A stretch of DNA of 64,000 bases from Ruania alba (GTDB taxonomy: Bacteria > Actinomycetota > Actinomycetes > Actinomycetales > Beutenbergiaceae). Made by a program: the position numbers and the translations under genes. Under the pieces are notes generated by a model. The model was not told the DNA's origin and ran no database searches. It worked only from the letters and a program-made list of their open reading frames with translations. Positions 1 to 8,349 of this stretch are shown here, piece by piece; within the stretch, counting starts at the first letter, position 1; each line of letters begins with the position of its first letter. The stretch covers positions 806,001 through 870,000 of the forward strand of contig NZ_FNTX01000001.1 of assembly GCF_900105765.1 (NCBI RefSeq), given 5' to 3'.

Positions 1-1
1 C

Positions 2-391
2 ACGATCGACCGGTTCCTCATGTACTACATCCGCACCGCGGACCGGCTGCAACGCACAGCGCCGTGGATCGAGGACGTCGAGGGCGGCCTCGACGGGGTG
101 CGCGACGTGATCATGTCCGACAGTCTCGGTATCGCGGCGGACCTGGACGCGGCGATGGCCGAGCACGTGGGCGCCTACCGGGACGAGTGGGCGGCCGTGC
201 TCGAGGACCCGGAGAAGTTGCGTCGGTTCGGCTCCTTCGTGAACGCTCCCGAGACGCCCGACCCTGACCTGGCCTACGTCAATGAACGCGGCCAGATCCG
301 CCCGGCGACCCCCGCCGAACGGGACGAGGAGGCTGCGGACCTGATCCGCCCGGTCGTGATTGCCGGCGCCACCTTGGAGGTACGTTCATGA
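2..391 (+). CDS. nirB: Nitrite reductase (NADH) large subunit, C-terminal end (partial)
   Basis: Only the last 129 residues are present; the reading frame is open from base 2 and the 5' part lies outside the window. The stretch FYIRTADRLQRTAPW-like (here MYYIRTADRLQRTAPW) followed by an acidic tail is typical of the C-terminal end of assimilatory NirB, downstream of the sirohaem/4Fe-4S domain. NirB reduces nitrite to ammonium in the cytoplasm using NADH, FAD, a 4Fe-4S cluster and sirohaem. The stop codon overlaps the start of the next gene (ATGA), which encodes the small subunit, and a sirohaem synthase follows, so the assignment is supported by context as well as sequence. None of the catalytic motifs can be checked here because they are upstream. 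Confidence 0.9.
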   Translation, partial: TIDRFLMYYIRTADRLQRTAPWIEDVEGGLDGVRDVIMSDSLGIAADLDAAMAEHVGAYRDEWAAVLEDPEKLRRFGSFVNAPETPDPDLAYVNERGQIRPATPAERDEEAADLIRPVVIAGATLEVRS

Positions 392-786
392 GCGAGACCA
401 CGACTGCATCAGGGACCTGGAACGCCGTGTGCAGCCTTGAGGAGCTGACGGTCGAACGCGGCGCCGCCGCCCTGGTGGACGGCGTGCAGATGGCGCTATT
501 CCGCATGCCCGACGACGCGGTGTACGCCGTGGCACAGCGGGACCCGTTCAGTGGGTCGAACGTGATGTCCCGCGGGATCGTCGGCACCCGGCAGGGGGAG
601 CCCACGGTGGCCGGGCCGCTGTACAAGCAGGTCTTCTCCCTGCGCACCGGCGCCTGCCTGGAGCGCGCCGGGTACGAGCCGGTCGACGGGGACGGCGATC
701 TGCCCACCTGGCCTGTCCAGGTGGTGGACGCTGAAGTGCGGGTGCAGACTTCTCACACCCGACAGGCGCAGGATGTGAAGTCATGA
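388..786 (+). CDS. nirD: Nitrite reductase (NADH) small subunit
   Basis: This 132-residue protein has the length and layout of NirD, the small subunit that associates with NirB in cytoplasmic assimilatory nitrite reductase. Recognisable pieces are the N-terminal WNAVCSLEELTVERG, the RDPFSG segment and GPLYKQVFSLRTG near residues 75-88. The fold belongs to the Rieske superfamily, but the C-x-H pairs that would hold a 2Fe-2S cluster are absent, as is known for NirD. Its ATG overlaps the nirB stop, and its own stop overlaps the start of the sirohaem synthase gene, so the subunits and the cofactor enzyme are translationally coupled. I see no sign of damage. Confidence 0.93.
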   Translation: MSETTTASGTWNAVCSLEELTVERGAAALVDGVQMALFRMPDDAVYAVAQRDPFSGSNVMSRGIVGTRQGEPTVAGPLYKQVFSLRTGACLERAGYEPVDGDGDLPTWPVQVVDAEVRVQTSHTRQAQDVKS

Positions 787-2003
787 CTTCCCTGTTCGGC
801 CTCGATCTGGCGGGGCGCACCGTGCTGATCGCCGGTGGCGGCCCCGTCGCGGCGCGGCGTGCCCAGACGTTGTTCGACGACGGCGCCCGGCTGTGTGTGG
901 TGGCACCCTATGTGTGCGAGGACCTCGCCGACCTGCTGCTGATCGCCCCCGACCGCACCGACTGGCACGAACGCGAGGTGGCCGAGACGGATCTGGACGG
1001 CGCGTGGTTGGTGCTCGCCGCGACCGACTCCGCGCGGGCGAACAGCGAGGTGGCCGGCTGGGCCGAGGCCCGCCGGATCTTCTGCATCAACGCCGGCGCC
1101 GCGGATCAGGGCACGGCCCGGACACCAGCGACGACCCGGTCCGGCGACCTGCTCGTGGGTGTGGTCACCGACGTCTCGCGCAGCACCGCCGGCGCCGACC
1201 CGCGCCGGGTCGCCGCCGTGCGGGACCAGATCGGTGACCTGCTGCGAGCCGGGAGCGATCAACGCCGGCACCGCCCGGCCCATGGTCAGGTGACGCTCGT
1301 GGGCGGGGGACCGGGCGCCGTCGACCTGCTCACCGTGCGCGGACGGCGCGCGATCGCGGAGGCGGACGTGGTGGTGGCCGACCGGCTCGGACCGGTGGAT
1401 GTGCTCAGTGACCTCGCCCCCGGGGTGGAGGTCATCAACGTGGGCAAGACGCCGGGGCACCACCCGGTGCCGCAGCACGAGATCAACCACATCCTCGTGG
1501 AGCAGGCGCAGCGGGGCCGGCAGGTGGTGCGACTCAAGGGCGGCGACCCGTTTGTGTTCGGCCGTGGCGGCGAAGAGATGATCGCGTGCCGCGAGGCCGG
1601 GGTGCCGGTGCACGTGGTGCCTGGGATCTCCAGCGCACTCTCGGTGCCCGCACTGGCCGGGATCCCGCTCACGCACCGCGGCACGTCCGTCTCGTTCCAC
1701 GTGACCAGCGGGCATGACGGACTCGATTCCTCGGCGCTGGTGGCCGTGGCCGAGCGCAGCGCCACCTTGGTGATCCTGATGGGCGTGTCCAAGCTGGCGT
1801 CGATCACTGACCAGGCGCTCGCGGCAGGGGCCGCCCCGGAGACGCCGGCTGCGGTGATCGAACGGGGATCGACACCGACCGAGCGGATCACTCGCAGCAC
1901 GCTGGGCGATCTGACCGAGGACGCGCACCGCCTCGGGATCGCGGCGCCGGCCATCATCGTGATCGGTGATGTGGCCGCCGACGATCGGCTCGGGCCCACA
2001 TGA
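783..2003 (+). CDS. cysG: Sirohaem synthase: precorrin-2 dehydrogenase fused to uroporphyrinogen-III C-methyltransferase
   Basis: A 406-residue two-domain enzyme. Residues 1 to about 150 form a Rossmann precorrin-2 dehydrogenase domain (GGGPVAARRAQTLFDDGA near residue 18). From about residue 169 there is a SAM-dependent uroporphyrinogen-III methyltransferase domain, with VTLVGGGPGAVDLL at its start, KGGDPFVFGRGGEE near 250 and VPGISSA near 278. Together they convert uroporphyrinogen III to precorrin-2 and then sirohydrochlorin; iron insertion may be done by the CbiX-like protein at 7238-7957. It sits between nirD and a HemD-like gene with 4-bp overlaps on both sides, which ties it to sirohaem supply for NirB. 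It is shorter than E. coli CysG, and I cannot tell whether its first domain also acts as ferrochelatase. Confidence 0.92.
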   Translation: MTSLFGLDLAGRTVLIAGGGPVAARRAQTLFDDGARLCVVAPYVCEDLADLLLIAPDRTDWHEREVAETDLDGAWLVLAATDSARANSEVAGWAEARRIFCINAGAADQGTARTPATTRSGDLLVGVVTDVSRSTAGADPRRVAAVRDQIGDLLRAGSDQRRHRPAHGQVTLVGGGPGAVDLLTVRGRRAIAEADVVVADRLGPVDVLSDLAPGVEVINVGKTPGHHPVPQHEINHILVEQAQRGRQVVRLKGGDPFVFGRGGEEMIACREAGVPVHVVPGISSALSVPALAGIPLTHRGTSVSFHVTSGHDGLDSSALVAVAERSATLVILMGVSKLASITDQALAAGAAPETPAAVIERGSTPTERITRSTLGDLTEDAHRLGIAAPAIIVIGDVAADDRLGPT

Positions 2004-3139
2004 GCGGTGCGGGCACGGACGGACGCGCTCAGCTCCAGCAGGTGATGGCAGGGTGTACGGTGCTACTCACCGCCGACCGGCGCAAAGGCGAGCTGGCGGC
2101 GGCCCTTTCCCGGCGGGGTGCCGAGATCCGGCACGCTCCCGCCCTGAGCATCACCTCGCACGTGGACGACGATCAGCTGATCGTCGACACCCAGGCGCTC
2201 ATCGAGCACCGGCCGGACGTGGTGGTGGTGACCACCGGGATCGGGTTCCGTGGCTGGATCGAGGCCGCCGATGCGCAGGGGCTGGCCGACCCGTTGCTGG
2301 AGGTACTGGCGCGCTCGCGGATCGTGGCCCGGGGACCGAAAGCGCGCGGGGCGATCCAGGCAGCCGGATTGACGGCGGACTGGGTGGCTGAATCGGAGAC
2401 GTCGGCGGAGATCGCCGATGTGCTGCTCGGTGAGGGGGTGGCGGGGCTTCGGGTGGCGGTGCAGCATCACGGTGCCGGTGCGGATGGTCTGGACGTGGTG
2501 TTCGCCGAGGCCGGGGCGCAGGTGCGCAGCCTGGTGGTGTACCGGTGGGGTCCGCCGCCGGACCCGGAGGCCTTGCGGGCCTCGGTGTATGCGGCAGCCG
2601 CGGGGGAGATCGATGCGGTCGTGTTTACGTCCGCTCCCGGCGCCGAGGCGTGGCTCGCCGCTGCCGAGAACGAAGGCGTCGGCGATGCCGTGGTGGCCAG
2701 GTTCCGGGACTGGTCGATGGTGCCGGCTGCGGTAGGGCCGGTGACGGCGAAGCCGTTGGAGCATCGCAGTGTCTCACCGCTGCAGCCGGAGCGGGGCAGG
2801 CTCGGCGCCCTGGTGCGCACGCTCGTGGCCCACTACGAGCACGCGGAGACGGTGGCGCTGAGTACACCGGTGGGCATCCTGCAGATCCGCTCCCGGGTGG
2901 CGGTGCTGGACGGACAGGTGCTGCCGCTCTCACCGAGCGGGATCGCCGTGCTGCGACTGTTGGCCGCCTCGGCCGGTGGCGTCGTCTCCCGGGAAGCGGT
3001 GCTGGCAGTGCTGCCGGGAGAGTCGAATGACCCGCACGCGGCTGAGGTCGCGATCGCCCGGCTGCGTGAGGCTGCCGGCAAGGGCCTGATCAAGACCGTG
3101 GTCAAGCGCGGTTACCGGCTCGAGGTATCGACGAACTGA
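2000..3139 (+). CDS. HemD-like protein with C-terminal winged-helix DNA-binding domain (NnaR-like nitrate/nitrite regulator or uroporphyrinogen-III synthase)
   Basis: 379 residues. Residues about 15-265 resemble uroporphyrinogen-III synthase (HemD). From about residue 287 there is an OmpR/PhoB-type winged helix: ILQIRSRVAVLDGQVLPLSP, a central helix pair, and a KTVVKRGYRLEV wing at the end. This architecture is that of actinobacterial NnaR, which activates nitrate/nitrite assimilation genes, and of Mycobacterium tuberculosis Rv0260c. Position as the last gene of the nirBD-cysG run, with an ATGA overlap, fits either a co-regulator or a provider of uroporphyrinogen III. The sequence does not show whether the HemD half is catalytically active. 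I prefer the regulator reading because of the fused domain and the neighbours. Confidence 0.8.
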   Translation: MSGAGTDGRAQLQQVMAGCTVLLTADRRKGELAAALSRRGAEIRHAPALSITSHVDDDQLIVDTQALIEHRPDVVVVTTGIGFRGWIEAADAQGLADPLLEVLARSRIVARGPKARGAIQAAGLTADWVAESETSAEIADVLLGEGVAGLRVAVQHHGAGADGLDVVFAEAGAQVRSLVVYRWGPPPDPEALRASVYAAAAGEIDAVVFTSAPGAEAWLAAAENEGVGDAVVARFRDWSMVPAAVGPVTAKPLEHRSVSPLQPERGRLGALVRTLVAHYEHAETVALSTPVGILQIRSRVAVLDGQVLPLSPSGIAVLRLLAASAGGVVSREAVLAVLPGESNDPHAAEVAIARLREAAGKGLIKTVVKRGYRLEVSTN

Positions 3140-3167
3140 CGAGGCGGCCCGTGTTCGCACGCGTCGG

Positions 3168-3263
3168 TCAGAGCAGGTTCATCAACGCGAAAGCGATGGA
3201 ACCGACGACCATGGCGATGACGACGATCGCCGCTACCAGCGTTCGTGTGTGCCCTCGGCGCAT
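3168..3263 (-). CDS. Small single-pass membrane protein (31 aa), unknown function
   Basis: A short reading frame encoding MRRGHTRTLVAAIVVIAMVV followed by GSIAFALMNLL. Three arginines precede a hydrophobic segment from about residue 9 to the end, so it is predicted to insert in the membrane with its N-terminus inside. The ATG is preceded by AGGGAG seven bases upstream, a good ribosome site that supports this internal start over a longer 77-residue frame lacking one. It lies 13 bp downstream of another membrane-protein gene on the same strand, so the two may be co-transcribed. No family is recognised. Confidence 0.55.
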   Translation of the reverse strand: MRRGHTRTLVAAIVVIAMVVGSIAFALMNLL

Positions 3264-3276
3264 CCGTCGCTCCCTC

Positions 3277-3681
3277 TCATTGTCGTCCGGACTCTTCTGG
3301 CACCGTATCGCGAGCCTGCAGGTTCGATCGATCGGAACGTGCTGGGCGACTGGCCGTCGCAGCGCTCGCGAGTAGAGCGGCAATCCCGGTACCCAGTGCA
3401 ATCCCGGACACGACGTCCTCGACCGGGTCGATCATCGCTCGCGTAGTGACAGCCTGACCGGCTATGTCCCAGCGGCAGGTGAGTTCGACAGGCAGGGCGC
3501 GCAGCTGCGCCTCACGCAAGTGGGTGTAGGGCGACCCCTCGAGATCCGATGGCACGGTGTCAGCACGCTCCTGACACAACAGGTCGGGGCCGACCTTGAG
3601 TGCGGAGCCGTAGGACATGAGGCTGATGACACCGCCGAGCGCGATCATGCACGCCCCCACGATGCGAAGAACTCGCTGCAT
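3277..3681 (-). CDS. Hypothetical two-helix membrane protein
   Basis: 134 residues from the ATG at 3681, which is preceded by a GGGGGG run as a possible ribosome site; a longer 275-residue frame begins inside an unrelated gene and is not credible. Residues about 5-27 and 90-110 are hydrophobic and predicted to span the membrane. Between them is a roughly 60-residue extracytoplasmic segment with two cysteines (in DLLCQERAD and ELTCRWD) that could form a disulfide. The C-terminal tail is charged. This resembles small exported-loop membrane proteins common in actinomycetes, but I do not recognise the family. It probably forms a short transcription unit with the 31-residue protein downstream. Confidence 0.6.
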   Translation of the reverse strand: MQRVLRIVGACMIALGGVISLMSYGSALKVGPDLLCQERADTVPSDLEGSPYTHLREAQLRALPVELTCRWDIAGQAVTTRAMIDPVEDVVSGIALGTGIAALLASAATASRPARSDRSNLQARDTVPEESGRQ

Positions 3682-3795
3682 GTGCCGGCCCCCCGGGTGG
3701 CAATCTCTCTGGGTGCTGGACTCGTTGTGATCCCACCGTATGTGGTTTACCGCCCATGTCCCCGTGACTACCGGCGGCCCTAGACACGCCGACGT

Positions 3796-3821
3796 CCCCG
3801 CCGAGATCGACCTCGGCGGGG
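3796..3821. terminator. GC-rich hairpin downstream of the DUF222-HNH gene
   Basis: A perfect 10-bp stem (CCCCGCCGAG / CTCGGCGGGG) with the 6-nt loop ATCGAC lies 15 bp beyond the stop of the HNH gene on the minus strand and before the next minus-strand gene. There is no clear T-run on either side, as is common for intrinsic terminators in high-GC actinomycetes. The terminator role is inferred from placement and stem strength. Confidence 0.6.
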
Positions 3822-3836
3822 TGTGGGGCGGGGTAG

Positions 3837-5444
3837 TCAGAAGGGCGGAGGGTCGGCGGCGGTCGGGATGGCCTCGGCGCGCCCGCGCGCTGCCTCGACC
3901 GACGCATCGGTCGCCTGGGCGAGCAGCGTGTTCAGCGACGGGTGTGCGCGCTCGCGCGAGTCTGCCCCGGAGCGCGCTCGTGGCCAGGACGGTGGGTCCG
4001 GTCGGTCTCGATGGACGGTATGGCTGCATGGTTGCCCGCGGACCGGGACACCGAACGTGCCCCGACCGTCCACCAGCAGCTGATCTCCCGACGGTGAGGT
4101 CCACAGGTATGTGCCCGGGGTGACCATCACGTACGCCCAGCTGTCATGCGTCTTCGCCCGATGATGGCGGCGGCACAGCGGGGCCAGGTTGCACCCACAG
4201 GTCGCTCCGCCGTCCTCGAACGGGACGATGTGGTCGAGATCGCAGCGACGCGCCTGTCGGGTGCACGAGGGGAACACACATTGTGGGTCGCGCGTGATGA
4301 CCTGCTCGCGCAGCGAGGTGGGGATCTCGTAGCTCTCGGTCGGGGAGTGGCCGGCGATGTCGACCACCGGCCGGACCAGGACTCGCGTGCCCGGTGTGCC
4401 GCACCAGGAGCGGATTTGCTCGGCCGTGACAGGGGAGCGTGTGTTCTCGCACCGGCCCACGGCCGCGTCACCCCTCCCGGCGAAGGTCGCGCCCAGCGCC
4501 TCCGCGCTCAGGTGCACGATGAGCTGAACTCGTCGCCCTGCGGCGGAGGGGTAGCTCGACGGATGCTCCGAGGTGTGGCCGTCAGTCTCGTCCGCCCCGG
4601 CAGGGATCGGCAGCGTCAACTCCCGACGCGCGATCTCACCGACGGCCCGTGCCCTCCGCGCATCGAGACTCTCCGCCGATCCGCACGCCCGCAGCTGCGC
4701 GGCGCTCGCGGACACCGCCGCGTCCAGGTCGATCGCATCGGCGGTGTCGAGCTCTCCTTCGACCGTGGTCGTGCTGCGTGACCCGGGCAGATCGCCGCCG
4801 TCACCCAGATGGATATCGAAACGCAGGTGCTCAGCAGCATCGCGTCGACGGGCCTCGGCGGCCTCCGGGTCGAACCGGTCCAGAGCGGCATCAACCGCCC
4901 GCTGCACCTGGGCCCCGGAACAGGACCCGATGACAGAGGCGAGCTGGGAGTCCAGCCAGGCTGCGCCGTCGGCAGGCACGATCCTCGTGCTGCGGGCGAC
5001 GTCTCGCGCCCGCCACAACCGCACCTGCCCGGCGAGCACCCGCTCCCACAGCCTCGGCAGCCGGAACGCCAGCTCGGTCACCTCACCCACGTAGCCTCGC
5101 GCTGCGTCCGGCGACATGGCCAGCGTCGCGGCCAGCTCGCAGAACGCCAGGTCCCACACCAGCGGCGCCCCTGGCCCGGCCAGCCGCATCGGAGCCTGCA
5201 TGCCGGCCAGTGCGGGCCGCACCACCGGCTCGTCCACGTCGATCACGTGGCCGACGTACGCCTCGGTGCGGGCATCGTCCACGCGGTGCCCGGTGACCCA
5301 GTTGACCACCAACCGTGCCGACTCCACCTCCCACGCCGTGGCTGCCTCCCGCGCCCGGCGCAGCGACGTCAGCACACCCTCACGCGGGGCGCGGGGCCCG
5401 CGCGGGCCCTCCGCCACCGGGATCCAGGGAGCTGTCGTCGTCAT
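3837..5444 (-). CDS. DUF222 domain protein with C-terminal HNH endonuclease domain
   Basis: 535 residues from ATG 5444 (MTTTAPWIPVAEG). A long alpha-helical DUF222 region is followed by a C-terminal HNH nuclease module near residues 385-435, containing CVFPSCT, the core CDLDHIVPFEDGG, the asparagine in CNLAPLC, and RRHHRAKTH. This DUF222-HNH architecture occurs in many copies in actinobacterial genomes and is often treated as mobile or intron-related, though its role is not settled. An alternative upstream start would add 37 residues without an obvious ribosome site; GGAAG lies upstream of the chosen ATG. The gene runs divergently from the acetyltransferase at 5573. DNA nicking or cutting is inferred from the motif only. 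Confidence 0.88.
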   Translation of the reverse strand: MTTTAPWIPVAEGPRGPRAPREGVLTSLRRAREAATAWEVESARLVVNWVTGHRVDDARTEAYVGHVIDVDEPVVRPALAGMQAPMRLAGPGAPLVWDLAFCELAATLAMSPDAARGYVGEVTELAFRLPRLWERVLAGQVRLWRARDVARSTRIVPADGAAWLDSQLASVIGSCSGAQVQRAVDAALDRFDPEAAEARRRDAAEHLRFDIHLGDGGDLPGSRSTTTVEGELDTADAIDLDAAVSASAAQLRACGSAESLDARRARAVGEIARRELTLPIPAGADETDGHTSEHPSSYPSAAGRRVQLIVHLSAEALGATFAGRGDAAVGRCENTRSPVTAEQIRSWCGTPGTRVLVRPVVDIAGHSPTESYEIPTSLREQVITRDPQCVFPSCTRQARRCDLDHIVPFEDGGATCGCNLAPLCRRHHRAKTHDSWAYVMVTPGTYLWTSPSGDQLLVDGRGTFGVPVRGQPCSHTVHRDRPDPPSWPRARSGADSRERAHPSLNTLLAQATDASVEAARGRAEAIPTAADPPPF

Positions 5445-5559
5445 GTTCGCCAGTCTTCCACCAGGGTGTGACATTGGCTCTGACCTGCGACGATGCGCCG
5501 TCGCGGTGCCCGGTAGCGAGCTGCCCCGCATCGCCAGGCAGCGCCAGAGCACCACCTCC

Positions 5560-5565
5560 TATGCT
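5560..5565 (+). promoter_or_regulatory. -10-like box TATGCT, probable leaderless start
   Basis: TATGCT ends 7 nt before the ATG at 5573 and there is no Shine-Dalgarno sequence between them, so transcription would begin at or next to the start codon. It is one of a set of such boxes in this window. Confidence 0.45.
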
Positions 5566-5572
5566 GGGACGC

Positions 5573-6103
5573 ATGGTGCAGGTGCGGGACGCCGTCGGCG
5601 AGGACGTGCCGGCCATCTGCGCCTTCGGTGAGGCGCACATCCCACCGCACTACACGCCCCTGATCGGGGCGGAGGCCGCACACACGCAGGTCCGTACCTG
5701 GTGGAGCCCGGAGCACGTGCGAGACGCCGTGGCCCGCCGGACCATTGTGGTGGCCGAGGAGGCCGGTGCCGTCGTCGGGGTGGCGCAGTGCGGCCGCTAC
5801 GGGGCCGATACCGTCATCTACAAGCTCTACGTGCACCCCGACCTGCGCGGCCGCGGGATCGGCCCGGACCTCGTCGCGGCCCTCGAGGCACGACTACCGG
5901 ACGGCACCGGGAGACTCTGGATCGAGCACTTCGCCGCGAACACCCGCGCTGCCGCGTTCTACGACCGGGAGGGCTTCGTGGTCGATCACGTCGACGAGGA
6001 CCCATCCGCAATCCCAGCGCTCGCCGTGGTGTGGCGGGTCCGCCCGGTGCGGAAGAACCCCGGCGCACCGAGCGTTGCACCGCACATCACCCGCCGATCG
6101 TGA
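5573..6103 (+). CDS. GNAT family N-acetyltransferase
   Basis: 176 residues from ATG 5573; the earlier in-frame ATG at 5561 lies inside the presumed -10 box. The acetyl-CoA binding region is clear: [20 protein letters not shown] near residues 83-102 is motif A (R-G-x-G-I/G), followed by [15 protein letters not shown], the usual motif B end. The substrate cannot be deduced. It is followed 10 bp later by fgd, so the two may be co-transcribed, but nothing in the sequence links their functions. The gene is divergent from the DUF222-HNH gene. Confidence 0.85.
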   Translation: MVQVRDAVGEDVPAICAFGEAHIPPHYTPLIGAEAAHTQVRTWWSPEHVRDAVARRTIVVAEEAGAVVGVAQCGRYGADTVIYKLYVHPDLRGRGIGPDLVAALEARLPDGTGRLWIEHFAANTRAAAFYDREGFVVDHVDEDPSAIPALAVVWRVRPVRKNPGAPSVAPHITRRS

Positions 6104-6113
6104 AGGACGTGAG

Positions 6114-7136
6114 ATGCTGCCGCTGACCCTGGGCTATAAGGCCTCTGCTGAGCAGTTCGCCCCCAGAGAGCTGGTGGAGCTGGCCGTCGCCGCTGAGGCG
6201 CACGGGATGGAATCGGTGGCGGTGAGCGACCACTTCCAGCCCTGGCGGCACGACGGTGGGCACGCCCCGTTCTCGCTCGCCTGGATGGCCGCCGTCGGGG
6301 AACGCACCGAGCGGATCAGGATCGGCACCTCGGTGATGACCCCGACCTTCCGGTACAACCCCGCCGTGCTCGCCCAGGCCTTCGCGACGATGGGGGTGCT
6401 CTACCCGGGCCGCATCATGCTCGGCGTCGGTTCCGGTGAGGCACTGAACGAGATCGCGACCGGTTTCGCCGGTGCCGGTGAGCAGCAGTGGCCCGAGTTC
6501 AAGGAACGCTTCGCCCGGCTGCGCGAGGCGGTCCGGCTGATGCGTGCCCTGTGGGCGGGGGACCGGGTGGACTTCGAGGGGGAGTACTACTCCACGCACG
6601 GGGCGAGCATCTACGACAAGCCCGACGGCGGGATCCCCGTCTACATCGCCGCCGGCGGTCCGATGGTGGCCCGGTACGCCGGCCGCGCCGGCGACGGCTT
6701 CATCTGCACCTCCGGCAAGGGGATGGACCTCTACACCGAGAAGCTCCTCCCGTCCGTGGCCGAGGGAGCCGGCAAGGCCGAGCGCGACCCTGAGCAGATC
6801 GACCGGATGATCGAGATCAAGATCTCCTACGACACCGACCCCGATCTGGCGCTGGAGAACACCCGGTTCTGGTCCCCGCTGTCCCTGAGCGCCGAGCAGA
6901 AGCACTCCATCAACGACCCCATCGAGATGGAGCGCGCTGCCGATGCGTTGCCGATCGAGCAGATCGCGAAGCGATGGATCGTCGCCTCCGACCCGGACGA
7001 CGCCGTCGAGCAGGTGCTCGCCTACCGCCGCGCCGGGTTCAATCACCTCGTCTTCCACGCCCCCGGACATGACCAGCGCCGGTTCCTGGAACTGTTCGAG
7101 CGAGACCTCGCGCCGCGGTTGCGGGCGGCCGGCTGA
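6114..7136 (+). CDS. fgd: F420-dependent glucose-6-phosphate dehydrogenase
   Basis: 340 residues, aligned from memory with mycobacterial FGD1 over the whole length. Shared blocks include [20 protein letters not shown] at the N-terminus, [55 protein letters not shown] and the end [20 protein letters not shown]. The enzyme is cytoplasmic and oxidises glucose-6-phosphate to 6-phosphogluconolactone with reduction of coenzyme F420, making it the main source of F420H2. Active-site residues of the family (Asp-His in SDHFQPW, the Glu in GEALNE) are present. AAGGA lies upstream of the ATG. A short insertion (GAGEQQ) near residue 120 is the only visible difference. It implies an F420-making organism, supported by cofE at 19153. 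Confidence 0.95.
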   Translation: MLPLTLGYKASAEQFAPRELVELAVAAEAHGMESVAVSDHFQPWRHDGGHAPFSLAWMAAVGERTERIRIGTSVMTPTFRYNPAVLAQAFATMGVLYPGRIMLGVGSGEALNEIATGFAGAGEQQWPEFKERFARLREAVRLMRALWAGDRVDFEGEYYSTHGASIYDKPDGGIPVYIAAGGPMVARYAGRAGDGFICTSGKGMDLYTEKLLPSVAEGAGKAERDPEQIDRMIEIKISYDTDPDLALENTRFWSPLSLSAEQKHSINDPIEMERAADALPIEQIAKRWIVASDPDDAVEQVLAYRRAGFNHLVFHAPGHDQRRFLELFERDLAPRLRAAG

Positions 7137-7146
7137 CTCAGTCGGC
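7128..7146 (+). terminator. Possible hairpin at the end of fgd
   Basis: GCCGGCTGA and TCAGTCGGC form an imperfect inverted repeat (one G-U) overlapping the fgd stop codon. There is no T-run. It is a weak terminator candidate. Confidence 0.3.
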
Positions 7147-7237
7147 GAGACGCCTGTGACACTCCCGTCACATGGCCGATCCCGTGTGGAAACCTCGGGC
7201 ACTTACGGTGAACCATCACCCCACCCCGAGGATCACG

Positions 7238-7957
7238 ATGACAGACCAGCTTCCCGCTCCCGCGCACCCGCCGGTGCTGCTGGCCTGCTCGCACGGGACG
7301 TCCTCGGTGGCCGGGCAACAGTCGATCGCCGCACTCGTGGACGTGGTGGCTCAGCGGCGACCGGACGTGCAGGTGGCGGCTGCCTTCGTCGACGTGCAGG
7401 CCCCGGACGTGCCGAGCAGCCTGGATGCCCTCGGCATGAGCCCTGTGCGGGTCGTGCCGTTGCTGCTCTCGGCCGGGTACCACGTGCACGTCGACCTTGC
7501 CGAGGCTGTCGAGGGCCGGGAGCACGCGCAGGTCACCGGGGCGCTCGGGCCGGACTCCCGCCTCGTACGGCTCCTGGTGCGCCGGCTGCGGGATGCCGGT
7601 CTGGCTGAGGATGATGAGGTGGTCCTCGCGGCCGCCGGGTCCTCGAATGCCGATGCTGTGGCCGACTGCCTCCAGGTGGGGGACGAGCTCGGGGCGGCCC
7701 TGGGCCGTCGGGTCACCACCGCGTTCCTCTCCGCGGCACGGCCGCGACTTCCCGACGGCGTCGCCCAGGCCCGTCGTCGCCTCACCTCGGGTCGGGGCCG
7801 GGTGGTGGTGGCCACGTACCTGCTCGCCCCCGGGTACTTCGCCGACCTGGCCGCCGCGTGCGGGGCCGACGTGGTCACCCCGCCGCTGCTGGTCGAGACC
7901 GAGCCGCCCGCACGTGAGCTCGTGGACGTGGTGCTGGATCGCTATGGTGAGGGATGA
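7238..7957 (+). CDS. CbiX/SirB-type sirohydrochlorin chelatase
   Basis: 239 residues from ATG 7238 (MTDQLPAPAHPPVLLACSHG). LLACSHGT near residues 14-21 is the N-terminal metal-binding histidine motif of CbiX-type chelatases, and LSAGYHVHVD near residue 80 carries the second histidine. The protein has two similar halves, the second including AAAGSSNADA and LAPGYFAD, as in long CbiX proteins. It would insert iron (sirohaem) or cobalt (cobalamin) into sirohydrochlorin. With nirBD-cysG about 4 kb upstream and no cobalamin genes in view, sirohaem ferrochelatase is the better guess. It could complement the CysG fusion, whose own ferrochelatase activity is uncertain. Confidence 0.82.
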   Translation: MTDQLPAPAHPPVLLACSHGTSSVAGQQSIAALVDVVAQRRPDVQVAAAFVDVQAPDVPSSLDALGMSPVRVVPLLLSAGYHVHVDLAEAVEGREHAQVTGALGPDSRLVRLLVRRLRDAGLAEDDEVVLAAAGSSNADAVADCLQVGDELGAALGRRVTTAFLSAARPRLPDGVAQARRRLTSGRGRVVVATYLLAPGYFADLAAACGADVVTPPLLVETEPPARELVDVVLDRYGEG

Positions 7958-7983
7958 CTGCCTCAGCGAAGGTCGCCTAGGCC

Positions 7984-8346
7984 GTGGGAGGGGTGGCCCT
8001 CGTCGGTTTCGTGATCCTGCTCGTGCTCGGCCACCCATTGCTTGCAGCCGCGGTGTGCGGCCTCGCGTGGCTGGTACTGGCGCTGCTCTATGCCCTCGGC
8101 CTGTTCGACGACCAGTTCACAAGGGAGTTCTCCTACGAGCGGCAGAAGCGCAGTGGGGCTGTGATAATGCTGGGTGGCGTGGGAATGCTGGCCGTCGGCG
8201 GAATCCTGCTGCTCGCATGGCCAGGCACTCTCGCGGAGACTCTGCTCGCGTTCGGTCCGGGACTAGCTCTGAGCGGGGGATGGATGTTCTCTCATTCACG
8301 TTCAGAACTCGCCAGGCGACAACCAGCTTCCGGGCCTGAGCGCTGA
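7984..8346 (+). CDS. Hypothetical four-helix membrane protein
   Basis: 120 residues from a GTG just after an in-frame stop; no convincing ribosome site is seen, so a slightly later start is possible. Four hydrophobic segments are predicted, at about residues 3-18, 21-40, 57-78 and 85-101, with a charged loop (FDDQFTREFSYERQKR) between the second and third. The C-terminus is rich in Arg, Ser and Pro. It follows the chelatase gene by 26 bp and ends 3 bp before the convergent oxidoreductase gene. I recognise no family and assign no function. Confidence 0.6.
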   Translation: MGGVALVGFVILLVLGHPLLAAAVCGLAWLVLALLYALGLFDDQFTREFSYERQKRSGAVIMLGGVGMLAVGGILLLAWPGTLAETLLAFGPGLALSGGWMFSHSRSELARRQPASGPER

Positions 8347-8349
8347 GCG

